Positions 26,099 through 33,629 of a stretch of DNA of 64,000 nucleotides are shown one piece after another. Numbering within the stretch: position 1 is the first letter of the stretch; every line of letters starts with the position of its first letter. The translations under genes were made by a program, and so were the position numbers. Source of the stretch: Bacteroidia bacterium (GTDB lineage: Bacteria; Bacteroidota; Bacteroidia; Cytophagales; Cyclobacteriaceae); contig JAUIAO010000012.1 in assembly GCA_030425425.1 (NCBI GenBank), forward strand, positions 1 through 64,000, in the 5' to 3' direction. Below the pieces are notes generated by a model. It was not told the DNA's origin and searched no databases. It saw only the letters and a list, made by a program, of their open reading frames with translations.

Positions 26099-27020
26099 CT
26101 TTAAAAGCAACTTTGATATGTTCCGGTATCACTTCGATTTCGATGGCTTCTTCCGGGTGATAAACCAGGATCGCCATGACAGTGGAGTCCTTGGCTTCAA
26201 GAAGGTTAAGGTCAGTGGTAATGACAAAATCGTCATCAGAAAAATCAGTGTCGAGAGATTCATTTACAGTATAAAAAACCTGTATTTTATCCTGAAGAAG
26301 ATAAATAGAAGAGTCTTCAGGGAAATTCTCTTTTTCGACTTTAATTTCTATACTTCGTCTTTCAAATTTATCTACTCCAAATTTTACCCTGATATTTTCA
26401 GGAATAGCGCGAGTTAGTTTACCCCCAGGCATTTCTATATCAACTTCCCTATTGTAATCGCTTGAGATTCCTTTGCTCTCCAACTGTATAGGGTAAGAAC
26501 TATCCAGAGTATCATAAAAGCTTTGTGGAATTACTAATAATGCAGAGTCTGGAGAAAGTGAGATTGCAGAGGTGATTCTATGATTCTCGGCCAAATCTAT
26601 TCCGAGTGAATCAAGCGTTAACGCGACTTTCTTAGTTCTTTTAGTCTCAATATCAATGAAAACCGTGTCAGTGATCAACTCATTTATTTTGAGTTCTTTC
26701 AATTGATCCGTGACCACAGGAAGCAGAGAGTTTCTAGTGTAAAAGCCTATTTCTGTGGGATTTTCCAGAGAAATGAGAATTGGATCTACATTAAACCAAA
26801 AAGTCTTTCTTAGCAAGTTCCATCCTCCACTACTTACATCTATTTCCAGAGTAGAAGGTAAAGGCTGCATGATTATTACACTGTCCCGATCGAATTCAAA
26901 ATCTACAGGATAGCTGATTCTGGCATTATAATCCTTGTTGAGGGCGTTAAAAAACCAAAAGGTAGTGGCTCCGATTACGGATAGCACCACTACCTTCCAA
27001 TTGTTAAATCCCTTCTTCAC
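26091..27020 (-). CDS. YbbR-like (CdaR-like) membrane-anchored protein
   Basis: A 309-residue protein with one N-terminal membrane helix (about 8-26, VVVLSVIGATTFWFFNAL) followed by repeated beta-rich YbbR-type domains facing the periplasm. In Firmicutes such proteins (CdaR) regulate the c-di-AMP synthase CdaA; whether that holds here is unknown. It lies between yajC (19 bases upstream) and coaE (8-base overlap), an arrangement I regard as usual for Bacteroidota. Confidence 0.82.
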   Translation of the reverse strand: MKKGFNNWKVVVLSVIGATTFWFFNALNKDYNARISYPVDFEFDRDSVIIMQPLPSTLEIDVSSGGWNLLRKTFWFNVDPILISLENPTEIGFYTRNSLLPVVTDQLKELKINELITDTVFIDIETKRTKKVALTLDSLGIDLAENHRITSAISLSPDSALLVIPQSFYDTLDSSYPIQLESKGISSDYNREVDIEMPGGKLTRAIPENIRVKFGVDKFERRSIEIKVEKENFPEDSSIYLLQDKIQVFYTVNESLDTDFSDDDFVITTDLNLLEAKDSTVMAILVYHPEEAIEIEVIPEHIKVAFKDE

Positions 27021-27039
27021 AATATGTGAAATTTATATT

Positions 27040-27348
27040 TTACTCAGACACTTTTTTACTGGATTCCATAGAAATGGAACTTTTCTCAACTGTGAGCTTA
27101 TTTCCTTTATCTACATCCAGTACTACTTGATCTCCATCTACGCTGACCACTTTGCCGTGGATACCGCCCATGGTAACTACCTTGTTTCCTTTTTGGATAG
27201 CTTCTACAAATTTCTTCTGATCCTTCTGCTTTTTCTGCTGCGGACGAATAAAGAAAAAGTAAAAAATAGCCACCATACCAGCAAGCATGATGAACTGTGT
27301 GTAATTAGCACCTCCGGCACCTGCCTGAAGTAAAAGTGTATTTATCAT
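27040..27348 (-). CDS. yajC: Preprotein translocase subunit YajC
   Basis: A 102-residue inner-membrane protein that associates with SecDF-YidC. Its single helix (MLAGMVAIFYFFFIRPQQ) ends in the family signature FFIRPQQKKQK, followed by the conserved VVTMGGIHGKVVSVDGDQV. The spacing to the neighbours is 17 and 19 bases, so it is inside an operon. Confidence 0.96.
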   Translation of the reverse strand: MINTLLLQAGAGGANYTQFIMLAGMVAIFYFFFIRPQQKKQKDQKKFVEAIQKGNKVVTMGGIHGKVVSVDGDQVVLDVDKGNKLTVEKSSISMESSKKVSE

Positions 27349-27365
27349 ATTTTCAAAAATTGTAT

Positions 27366-27887
27366 TTATGCAGGATCTTCTTTTTTCTTTACATCCGCTT
27401 TGATTCGAACTGTATTTCTAGTAGGCCAGGTATTAGCAGTAACGGTGACTGTTTTGTTCTGCATACCAGGTTTTTTGTTACTATTGAAACGCACTTTGAT
27501 TTCTCCTTCTTCACCCACGGCAATTGGTTCTTTTGGCCACTGCGGTACAGTACAGCCGCAAGACGCTCTTGCATTGGAAATAATCAACGGCGCTTCACCA
27601 GTGTTTTTGAATACAAAGGTGTGCTCCACTACATCACCTTCATTGATTTTACCGAAATCATGGAGTTCTTCTGTGAATTCTATAGTGGGTAGTGGACCAT
27701 CAGGTTTTGTCTCCGGTTCTTTTACTGGAGTTGGTTTAGTAACTGGTGTTGGCTTTTTGGTACCTTCCAAAGCAGCAACTTTTCCTTCTAACTCAGCCAC
27801 TCTGGATTCCAATTCTTTATTGGTGCAAGAAAAGGTAAGTGTGCCGATTACTACAATCAGAAATAAGTACTTCACTTGTCTATTCAT
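27366..27887 (-). CDS. DUF1573 lipoprotein
   Basis: A 173-residue lipoprotein. The lipobox is at Cys21 (TLTFSCTNKE), followed by a short coiled coil (VAELEGKVAALEG) and a Pro/Thr/Lys-rich linker, then a DUF1573 domain with HDFGKINEGDVVEHTF and the conserved SCGCTVPQWP. DUF1573 domains adopt an Ig-like fold in the periplasm; their function is not settled. The ATG at 27887 gives a proper signal peptide, and the 18 extra residues possible upstream do not. A clear promoter lies 42 bases upstream, so this gene starts the yajC-ybbR-coaE operon. Confidence 0.9.
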   Translation of the reverse strand: MNRQVKYLFLIVVIGTLTFSCTNKELESRVAELEGKVAALEGTKKPTPVTKPTPVKEPETKPDGPLPTIEFTEELHDFGKINEGDVVEHTFVFKNTGEAPLIISNARASCGCTVPQWPKEPIAVGEEGEIKVRFNSNKKPGMQNKTVTVTANTWPTRNTVRIKADVKKKEDPA

Positions 27888-27928
27888 GATAAGTATAGTT
27901 TTGTTTAATAAGAATCTGTATAATCCTG

Positions 27929-27960
27929 CAAATTTAGACAACTAAACGGATTCTTATCAA
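27929..27960 (-). promoter_or_regulatory. Promoter of the DUF1573-yajC-ybbR-coaE operon
   Basis: On the minus strand TTG (27958-27960), 21 bases, then TAAATTTG (27929-27936) followed by C gives a strong match to the Bacteroidota consensus. The predicted leader is about 35 bases. Confidence 0.72.
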
Positions 27961-28000
27961 TTTCAATTCTTAATGAAATGTTAAAACTCTGAACACGAGA

Positions 28001-28297
28001 TTAATTAGACTTGATTTGATCGATCAAACCATTGACATCATCCAGAAGTTTTTCAGCTTTCACTTTGGCATCCTTTACGAGTTTTTCACCCTCTGATTTA
28101 GCTTCATTTTCAGTAAGCTCCACACCTTCCATCATGTCATCTATGATGTCTTCCAGCCTGTTTTTGTATTTATCCAGTCTGTATGTCAGTTTATCTCTTG
28201 TACTTGTGCCTTTGTCTGGTGCAAAAAGGATTCCTAATAATCCTCCTGTCATGATCCCAAACAAAAAGGCGAAAAATGAATTTCCTCTACTACTCAT
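28001..28297 (-). CDS. YtxH-domain protein
   Basis: A 98-residue protein with a glycine-rich membrane helix (FFAFLFGIMTGGLLGILFAP) followed by DKGTSTRDKL and a long charged coiled coil, the layout of YtxH/gas-vesicle-like stress proteins. It probably sits at the inner membrane. It follows nusB by 14 bases in the same operon. Confidence 0.85.
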   Translation of the reverse strand: MSSRGNSFFAFLFGIMTGGLLGILFAPDKGTSTRDKLTYRLDKYKNRLEDIIDDMMEGVELTENEAKSEGEKLVKDAKVKAEKLLDDVNGLIDQIKSN

Positions 28298-28311
28298 AAT
28301 TGCTAGTGTTT

Positions 28312-29487
28312 TTATTTATTATCAATGAGCCCTCTTCCGCTCTTTCTAATAACTCCATCCGAAGTTAATTCGTTTGCTAATACATCCAAAATCCCATTAA
28401 CGAATTGTTTACTCTTCGGTGTGCTGTAGTTTTTAGAGACTTCTATAAACTCATTAATAGTCACTTTTACCGGAATACTGTGAAAATTGGTCATTTCTGT
28501 TATAGCCATTTTCAAAATAATTCTATCAGTAAGTGCTACCCTCGAAATATCCCAATTCTGAACTTTTTTCTCAATAAGATCATCTAGTTCTTTATCCTTC
28601 TTCAAAGTTTCATCAAAAAGCACTTGAAAAAACTCCAGATCATCAGTGCCGTTTTTGCTCACTTCTTTTAGCTCAAACGGAGGGTCCAAATCAGGCTCAT
28701 AATCCTGAAAAGTTTTAACCACGAGGCTTTTTAAGATATTTCTGTTTTCAGTCCAATGAAGATCAGATTCTGACAAATATTCGTTCACCGATTCATTCTT
28801 AAAAATGATCTTTTTGAACAAGTGTAAAAGAATTTGTGTGTGATCTTCCCGTCCCGGTTCCAGATTGGATTGATAAGTTTGAAATTCCTCATCCTTTCTG
28901 AGAATTTCTTTGTACCAGGTTTTTAACTGATCCAATTCCTCTGCCCAGCTAATTTTTTCATTAATTAGTGCCTTGGTCAAAGGTTCGAATTTCGTCAGAT
29001 CATTGATCACTGGATTATTGATCAAATGCCAGTTCCAATGAGTATTTTTCTTGATGTAGGCTTTGTCCCGCTTGTCTTTGTCCATCTTTTCGATGTGAGC
29101 AAATTCCATGGGAAGACTCAATAGTTTTAAGTATAGCCTGTTGATTCCTTCTACATCTCCTGTCATAAGGTTTCTGATGGCTCTTACTTCTTTTTGAAGT
29201 TCAGTGTGATATTTAGCAATTGCTAAATTTACCTCACTAATGATTTCATCATCTGCTTCCTCACTATTTTGCACCTCTCGGCTTTGTAGATGCTGCAGAT
29301 ATAATCTAGAAGCAAGTTTTCTTCTTACAGTGAATTCATCGGCGAGCGTGAAATCATCTTTGGCAGGATCCGGATAGAACTTCTTTTCCAATTGTTCACG
29401 GATCACATCTTTTAATGACTCTCTGGTAGTATAATAACTATACAAAGCTTGCATGGCTTTTACACGGAGAATCCTTCTATTGAGCAT
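28312..29487 (-). CDS. nusB: Transcription antitermination protein NusB, long form
   Basis: A 391-residue protein whose start (MLNRRILRVKAMQALYSYY) and C-terminal third (DRIILKMAITEM, then KVTINEFIEVSKNYSTPKSKQFVNGILDVLA) are NusB. The roughly 200-residue insertion between the N-terminal helix and the C-terminal bundle is usual in Bacteroidota and roughly doubles the usual 140-residue size. NusB binds boxA RNA with NusE (S10) to antiterminate rRNA operons. It lies 20 bases downstream of leucine dehydrogenase. Confidence 0.93.
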   Translation of the reverse strand: MLNRRILRVKAMQALYSYYTTRESLKDVIREQLEKKFYPDPAKDDFTLADEFTVRRKLASRLYLQHLQSREVQNSEEADDEIISEVNLAIAKYHTELQKEVRAIRNLMTGDVEGINRLYLKLLSLPMEFAHIEKMDKDKRDKAYIKKNTHWNWHLINNPVINDLTKFEPLTKALINEKISWAEELDQLKTWYKEILRKDEEFQTYQSNLEPGREDHTQILLHLFKKIIFKNESVNEYLSESDLHWTENRNILKSLVVKTFQDYEPDLDPPFELKEVSKNGTDDLEFFQVLFDETLKKDKELDDLIEKKVQNWDISRVALTDRIILKMAITEMTNFHSIPVKVTINEFIEVSKNYSTPKSKQFVNGILDVLANELTSDGVIRKSGRGLIDNK

Positions 29488-29507
29488 AATTTAAGTTATT
29501 GACGGTT

Positions 29508-30605
29508 TTAATATCCAAGTTTTACCTTACCCACGTCATTGATACGGTTCAGTGCTAATTGCAAAGCCGCTCGGTGTGTGGTGGTTTCGTTTTTTTCAGC
29601 GTAATTGATTACCTCAGTACAAACTTCATAAATTCTTTCGGTCTGCTGGTAAACTCTATCTCTATTGTAATTTCCTTGCTGTTCGGAATATACATTGGTA
29701 ATGCCTCCTGAGTTAATCAGAAAATCCGGAGCATACAAGATGCCTCTGTCTCGCAGCATCTCAGCGTGCTTGTCTTCAATATCCAATTGGTTATTGGCAG
29801 CACCGGCTACTATGGCACACTTTAATTCCGGAATTGTTTCATCATTCAAGGTAGCACCCAGAGCACATGGAGCATAAATGTCCATATCCATGGCATATAA
29901 ATCTTTCGGATCAGCCACTTTTACATCAAATTGATCAGTAACATTCTGTAGCTTATCCTCAAAAATGTCGGAAACAAAAACATCCGCATTTTCTTTGATC
30001 AGGTACTCAATCAGATAAGTCCCTACATGCCCTGCTCCTTGCACGACTATTCTCTTGCCATGTAAGCTGTCATTGCCGTATACTTTTTTGGCGCTGGCTT
30101 TCATACCCATATAAACTCCATAGGCAGTCACCGGACTCGGATCACCTGCTCCTCCCATGCTTTCAGGAATACCAGTGACGAATGGAGTTTCCATTCTCAC
30201 ATATTCCATATCTCTGGAGCTCATATTTACATCTTCAGCAGTCCAGTATTTTCCATTAAGGCTATGAACAAACTTGCCAAAGCGACGCATTAAAGCTTCA
30301 TTTTTCTGTGTGCGGGCATCTCCAATAATCACGGCTTTGCCACCTCCTATATTCAATCCTGCTATGGCATTTTTGAAAGTCATTCCACGCGATAATCGCA
30401 GTGCATCTTTTATCGCTTCTTCTTCAGATTGGTAGTTCCACATTCGTGTACCTCCCATTGCCGGGCCGAGCATGGTATTATGAACAGCGATTATGGCCTT
30501 GAGGCCGGTAGCTTCGTCTCTGCAAAACACGAGCTGCTCGTGTTCCAACTCTGACATAGCACTGAAGATCTCAGTTTGCTTTACTTGGGGCTGGGTATCT
30601 ATCAT
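29508..30605 (-). CDS. Leu/Glu/Phe/Val family amino-acid dehydrogenase, likely leucine dehydrogenase
   Basis: A 365-residue NAD-dependent dehydrogenase that interconverts branched-chain amino acids and their keto acids. The catalytic lysine lies in the glycine-rich motif NIGGGKAVI, and the cofactor domain begins VVQGAGHVGTYL. The size fits leucine/valine dehydrogenase better than glutamate dehydrogenase. It starts a minus-strand operon with nusB and ytxH. A minus-strand TAATTTTG box lies at 30666-30673. Confidence 0.9.
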   Translation of the reverse strand: MIDTQPQVKQTEIFSAMSELEHEQLVFCRDEATGLKAIIAVHNTMLGPAMGGTRMWNYQSEEEAIKDALRLSRGMTFKNAIAGLNIGGGKAVIIGDARTQKNEALMRRFGKFVHSLNGKYWTAEDVNMSSRDMEYVRMETPFVTGIPESMGGAGDPSPVTAYGVYMGMKASAKKVYGNDSLHGKRIVVQGAGHVGTYLIEYLIKENADVFVSDIFEDKLQNVTDQFDVKVADPKDLYAMDMDIYAPCALGATLNDETIPELKCAIVAGAANNQLDIEDKHAEMLRDRGILYAPDFLINSGGITNVYSEQQGNYNRDRVYQQTERIYEVCTEVINYAEKNETTTHRAALQLALNRINDVGKVKLGY

Positions 30606-30665
30606 TGTTGTTGTTTTAGCTAATTTTGTTCACTTTCAAAGATCTGGGTCCTATCAAAAGGGCTA

Positions 30666-30673
30666 CAAAATTA
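30666..30673 (-). promoter_or_regulatory. -7 box upstream of leucine dehydrogenase
   Basis: The minus strand reads TAATTTTG, matching TAnnTTTG, 60 bases before the ATG. No -33 element is seen. Confidence 0.4.
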
Positions 30674-30722
30674 GTTGTTTTTAAATAAATAACCATTTGA
30701 CCATCTCAGCGTTTTATTCCAA

Positions 30723-32513
30723 GTGAAAGACTTAGCACACCTCAATAAATACTTCCTCAAGTACAAATGGCATTTGATTCTTGGGACAATTTTCATCATT
30801 GTTTCCAATTTCTTTGGCATTGTGCCGGCTGTGGTGGTAAGATATTCGTTTGACCTGCTACAGCGCAGCCTGGATATTTTTTCGGCATTTAGTGGTTTTG
30901 ATCTCCAAAGTGAGACTTATAGCGTGTTTGCCAAGAGTATTTTGATTCTTGCTTCTACCATTCTAATTTCTGCATTGCTCAAAGGAATCTTCATGTTTTT
31001 CATGCGTCAGACAATCATTGTTATGTCTCGTCATATAGAATATGATCTAAAAAATGAGATTTATGAGCATTATCAGACTTTGCCGCTAAGCTTTTATCGA
31101 AAAAATAATACTGGCGATTTGATGGCCAGAATATCCGAAGATGTGAGCAAAGTGAGAATGTATGTAGGGCCTGCGATCATGTATGGGATCAATATGTTTA
31201 CTCTTTTTGTAATGGTGATTCCGTTTATGTTATCGATCAATGCAAGACTGACTTTGTATTCGTTGATTCCTCTGCCGATACTATCTATAAGTATCTATTT
31301 CGTCAACAACATTATCAATAAACGTTCTGAGGAAATTCAAAGAAGTCTGTCTGGTCTTTCCACATTTGTTCAGGAAGCTTTTTCAGGCATCAGGGTGATC
31401 AAGGCATTTGTGAGGGAAGACGATTTTGACCATGAGTTTGATAAAGCCAGTGAAGACTATAAGCATAAGTCTTTGCGATTGGCGTTTGTGCAGGCGTTAT
31501 TTTTTCCGCTAATAATGGGCCTTATAGGTTTGAGCGTGATCCTCACGGTATATATAGGTTCTACAGAAGTTTTTAATGGGACGATTACTACAGGGGTAAT
31601 TGCTGAATTCATCATTTATGTGAATATGCTGACCTGGCCGGTGACATCACTGGGATGGATCACTAGTATTATTCAGCGTGCCGCAGCTTCTCAGAAGCGT
31701 ATCAATGAATTCCTACATACCAAAACTGATATCATCTCTGAAGAAAATCTGAAAAGGGATATTGAAGGCTCAATAGCGTTTGATGATGTGAGTTTCGTTT
31801 ATCCGGACTCTGGGATTAAGGCACTCCAGAATGTGTCTTTTGATGTGCAGCCTGGTGAATCTCTGGCCATCATTGGTACTACTGGATCAGGCAAGAGCAC
31901 CATTGCCAACTTGATTTGCAGGTTGTATGATGTCGCGGATGGTTCGGTGAAGATTGATAATGAGAACATCCAAAAATATGAGATTGACACAGTGAGGAGT
32001 CAGATCGGGTATGTACCTCAGGATGTATTTTTATTTTCTGAAACGATCGGTGAGAATATTGCTTTTGGAGCTGATCAAATGTCTCCTGACGAAATTGAGC
32101 GAGCAGCAGAAGACGCTGATTTGCTAGAGAATATCTCAAGATTTTCTAACGGCTTTGAAACACGAGTAGGAGAGCGAGGCATCACCCTTTCTGGTGGACA
32201 GAAGCAGCGGGTTTCTATAGCCAGAGCCATCGCGCGTCAGCCAAAAATACTTATCCTCGATGATGCATTATCGGCAGTAGATACAAAAACTGAAAATGCC
32301 ATTCTCAATGCCATGGCCAAGATCATGAAAGGGCGTACTTCTGTGATTATCTCTCACAGAGTTTCCTCAGCGAAATTGGCGGATAAAGTCATTATGCTAG
32401 ATGATGGTAAAGTAATCGAAAGTGGCACTCATGATGAGCTTATGAAATCTGAAGGAGCTTATAAAGAACTTCATGATAAGCAGTTACTAGGGGAGAGTGA
32501 GGTAGTAGAATAG
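30723..32513 (+). CDS. ABC exporter half-transporter (MdlA/YheI-like, LDD Walker B)
   Basis: A 596-residue type IV ABC exporter half: six membrane helices (about 15-320) fused to an ATPase domain. Walker A is GTTGSGKST and the signature is LSGGQKQR. The Walker B region reads ILILDDALSAVD, so the catalytic glutamate is replaced by aspartate. That change marks one half of heterodimeric exporters. The likely partner is the half-transporter at 33626-35392, whose signature motif is the degenerate one. The start is GTG. The substrate (drug, lipid or peptide) cannot be told. Confidence 0.92.
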   Translation: MKDLAHLNKYFLKYKWHLILGTIFIIVSNFFGIVPAVVVRYSFDLLQRSLDIFSAFSGFDLQSETYSVFAKSILILASTILISALLKGIFMFFMRQTIIVMSRHIEYDLKNEIYEHYQTLPLSFYRKNNTGDLMARISEDVSKVRMYVGPAIMYGINMFTLFVMVIPFMLSINARLTLYSLIPLPILSISIYFVNNIINKRSEEIQRSLSGLSTFVQEAFSGIRVIKAFVREDDFDHEFDKASEDYKHKSLRLAFVQALFFPLIMGLIGLSVILTVYIGSTEVFNGTITTGVIAEFIIYVNMLTWPVTSLGWITSIIQRAAASQKRINEFLHTKTDIISEENLKRDIEGSIAFDDVSFVYPDSGIKALQNVSFDVQPGESLAIIGTTGSGKSTIANLICRLYDVADGSVKIDNENIQKYEIDTVRSQIGYVPQDVFLFSETIGENIAFGADQMSPDEIERAAEDADLLENISRFSNGFETRVGERGITLSGGQKQRVSIARAIARQPKILILDDALSAVDTKTENAILNAMAKIMKGRTSVIISHRVSSAKLADKVIMLDDGKVIESGTHDELMKSEGAYKELHDKQLLGESEVVE

Positions 32514-32571
32514 CACACCAATTTGTTGGTTTGAACTGTGAAGAAAATTCCACTCTAGCGCAGAACTTATT

Positions 32572-32592
32572 TTTTACTTAAATTTTACTTAA
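32572..32592. promoter_or_regulatory. Tandem repeat operator candidate before brnT
   Basis: TTTTACTTAA occurs twice, 11 bases apart (32572-32581 and 32583-32592), 22 bases before the toxin ATG. One helical turn between the copies suits a ribbon-helix-helix antitoxin dimer array. Confidence 0.5.
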
Positions 32593-32614
32593 TTTATAAT
32601 CTATTTTTACGCTT

Positions 32615-32875
32615 ATGTTTGAGTTTGATTCCGATAAAAGTGACTCTAATAAGAAGAAACATGGAATTAGTTTTCAAGAAGCTACACTATTATGGTCTGA
32701 TTCAAACAGGGTAATAATTCCGACTAAATATGTTGATGAATCAAGATATTTGTTAATTGGAATGCTGGCGGATAAAGTCTGGTCTGCAGTTTTTACCATA
32801 AGAGAAGAGAATATAAGAATTATTTCAGTTAGAAGATCAAGAAAAAATGAAGAAGCAATCTATTTCGGCAAGTGA
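32615..32875 (+). CDS. BrnT-family toxin (ribonuclease)
   Basis: An 86-residue toxin. The family hallmarks are visible: FEFDSDKSDSNKKKHGISF at the start, DESRYLLIG in the middle and IRIISVRRSRKNEE near the end. The known family cuts RNA with a RelE-like fold. The antitoxin reading frame begins inside its last 29 bases (32847-32875), the typical toxin-first order of brnTA. The module lies between two convergent halves of an ABC exporter. Confidence 0.88.
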   Translation: MFEFDSDKSDSNKKKHGISFQEATLLWSDSNRVIIPTKYVDESRYLLIGMLADKVWSAVFTIREENIRIISVRRSRKNEEAIYFGK

Positions 32876-33089
32876 ATTTGAACATAAATTTGATGAGGGA
32901 GAGGACATAATCAAGTATCTGGATATCGATTCAGCTAAAAGACCCGGAGTGGAGCAACGACGAGTCAGTGTTGATTTTCCACAATGGATGGTCTCTCAAT
33001 TGGATATGGTTGCAAGGCGACTAGGAGTAACGCGGCAGAGTGTTATCAAGGTTTTTATATCCGAAAAGTTGAAAGAGAATAGCTTATAA
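32847..33089 (+). CDS. BrnA-like ribbon-helix-helix antitoxin
   Basis: An 80-residue antitoxin. Its C-terminal half has the ribbon-helix-helix pattern (RRVSVDFPQWMVSQLDMVA, then RLGVTRQSVIKVFISEKL), and the N-terminal half is the flexible part that should neutralise the toxin. It probably autoregulates the operon through the 11-base tandem repeats upstream. It overlaps brnT by 29 bases. Confidence 0.85.
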   Translation: MKKQSISASEFEHKFDEGEDIIKYLDIDSAKRPGVEQRRVSVDFPQWMVSQLDMVARRLGVTRQSVIKVFISEKLKENSL

Positions 33090-33629
33090 TTACTTTGCCC
33101 ACCCTTCTACCTGAAGGTCACCATTTGGGTATCGAATTTCCACAAAAAAATCCTTCAGGTCTTTCTTATCCGTTTGTGCTGCATTGATGATCATTCCTTC
33201 AATTTTTTGAGGGCGTGGCTGTACGAGCACATGCATATCCAGCATTACTGAATACCGATTTTCTGAATTCATTTGCTTGACGTTAAAACCTTGTGGGATT
33301 TCGGCCATGTCGTCTTTCAAAAGAATCCCTACGAATTTCGAAATCTCGTCTTCTTTGAGACTGTCCGTATGATATGTAATGACTGTCAGGTTTCCATTGA
33401 TTTTTTCTTCGTCCAGAAGCACTTTGCATTGCTGACCAAAAGTTATCCAATCCTTGCTGGTATAATGTGAAACAAACTGCTTACCAACAAGCGTGTATTC
33501 TGTAGATCCTTCTTTCTGAACTGAAACTTCCTTGAAACCTCCGAGTAAGTAAAAAACTGAAGTGACAATAATTGCCCCGAAAATAATAATCAGAGACAGG
33601 TATAAAATTTTGGATTGATTTAGGTTCAT
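33090..33629 (-). CDS. Membrane-anchored protein with possible GyrI-like domain
   Basis: A 179-residue protein with an N-terminal membrane helix (about 9-29) and a soluble domain of roughly 145 residues probably facing outward. The strand-helix pattern and a region such as AEIPQGFNVKQM faintly recall GyrI-like effector-binding folds; this is not secure. It is coupled to the ABC half-transporter upstream by a 4-base overlap, so an accessory role for that transporter is plausible. Confidence 0.6.
   Translation of the reverse strand: MNLNQSKILYLSLIIIFGAIIVTSVFYLLGGFKEVSVQKEGSTEYTLVGKQFVSHYTSKDWITFGQQCKVLLDEEKINGNLTVITYHTDSLKEDEISKFVGILLKDDMAEIPQGFNVKQMNSENRYSVMLDMHVLVQPRPQKIEGMIINAAQTDKKDLKDFFVEIRYPNGDLQVEGWAK

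Noticed and set aside
27400-27945. 181-codon plus-strand frame opposite the DUF1573 gene
   Set aside because: It is the shadow of a gene with a clear lipobox and DUF1573 motifs on the other strand.
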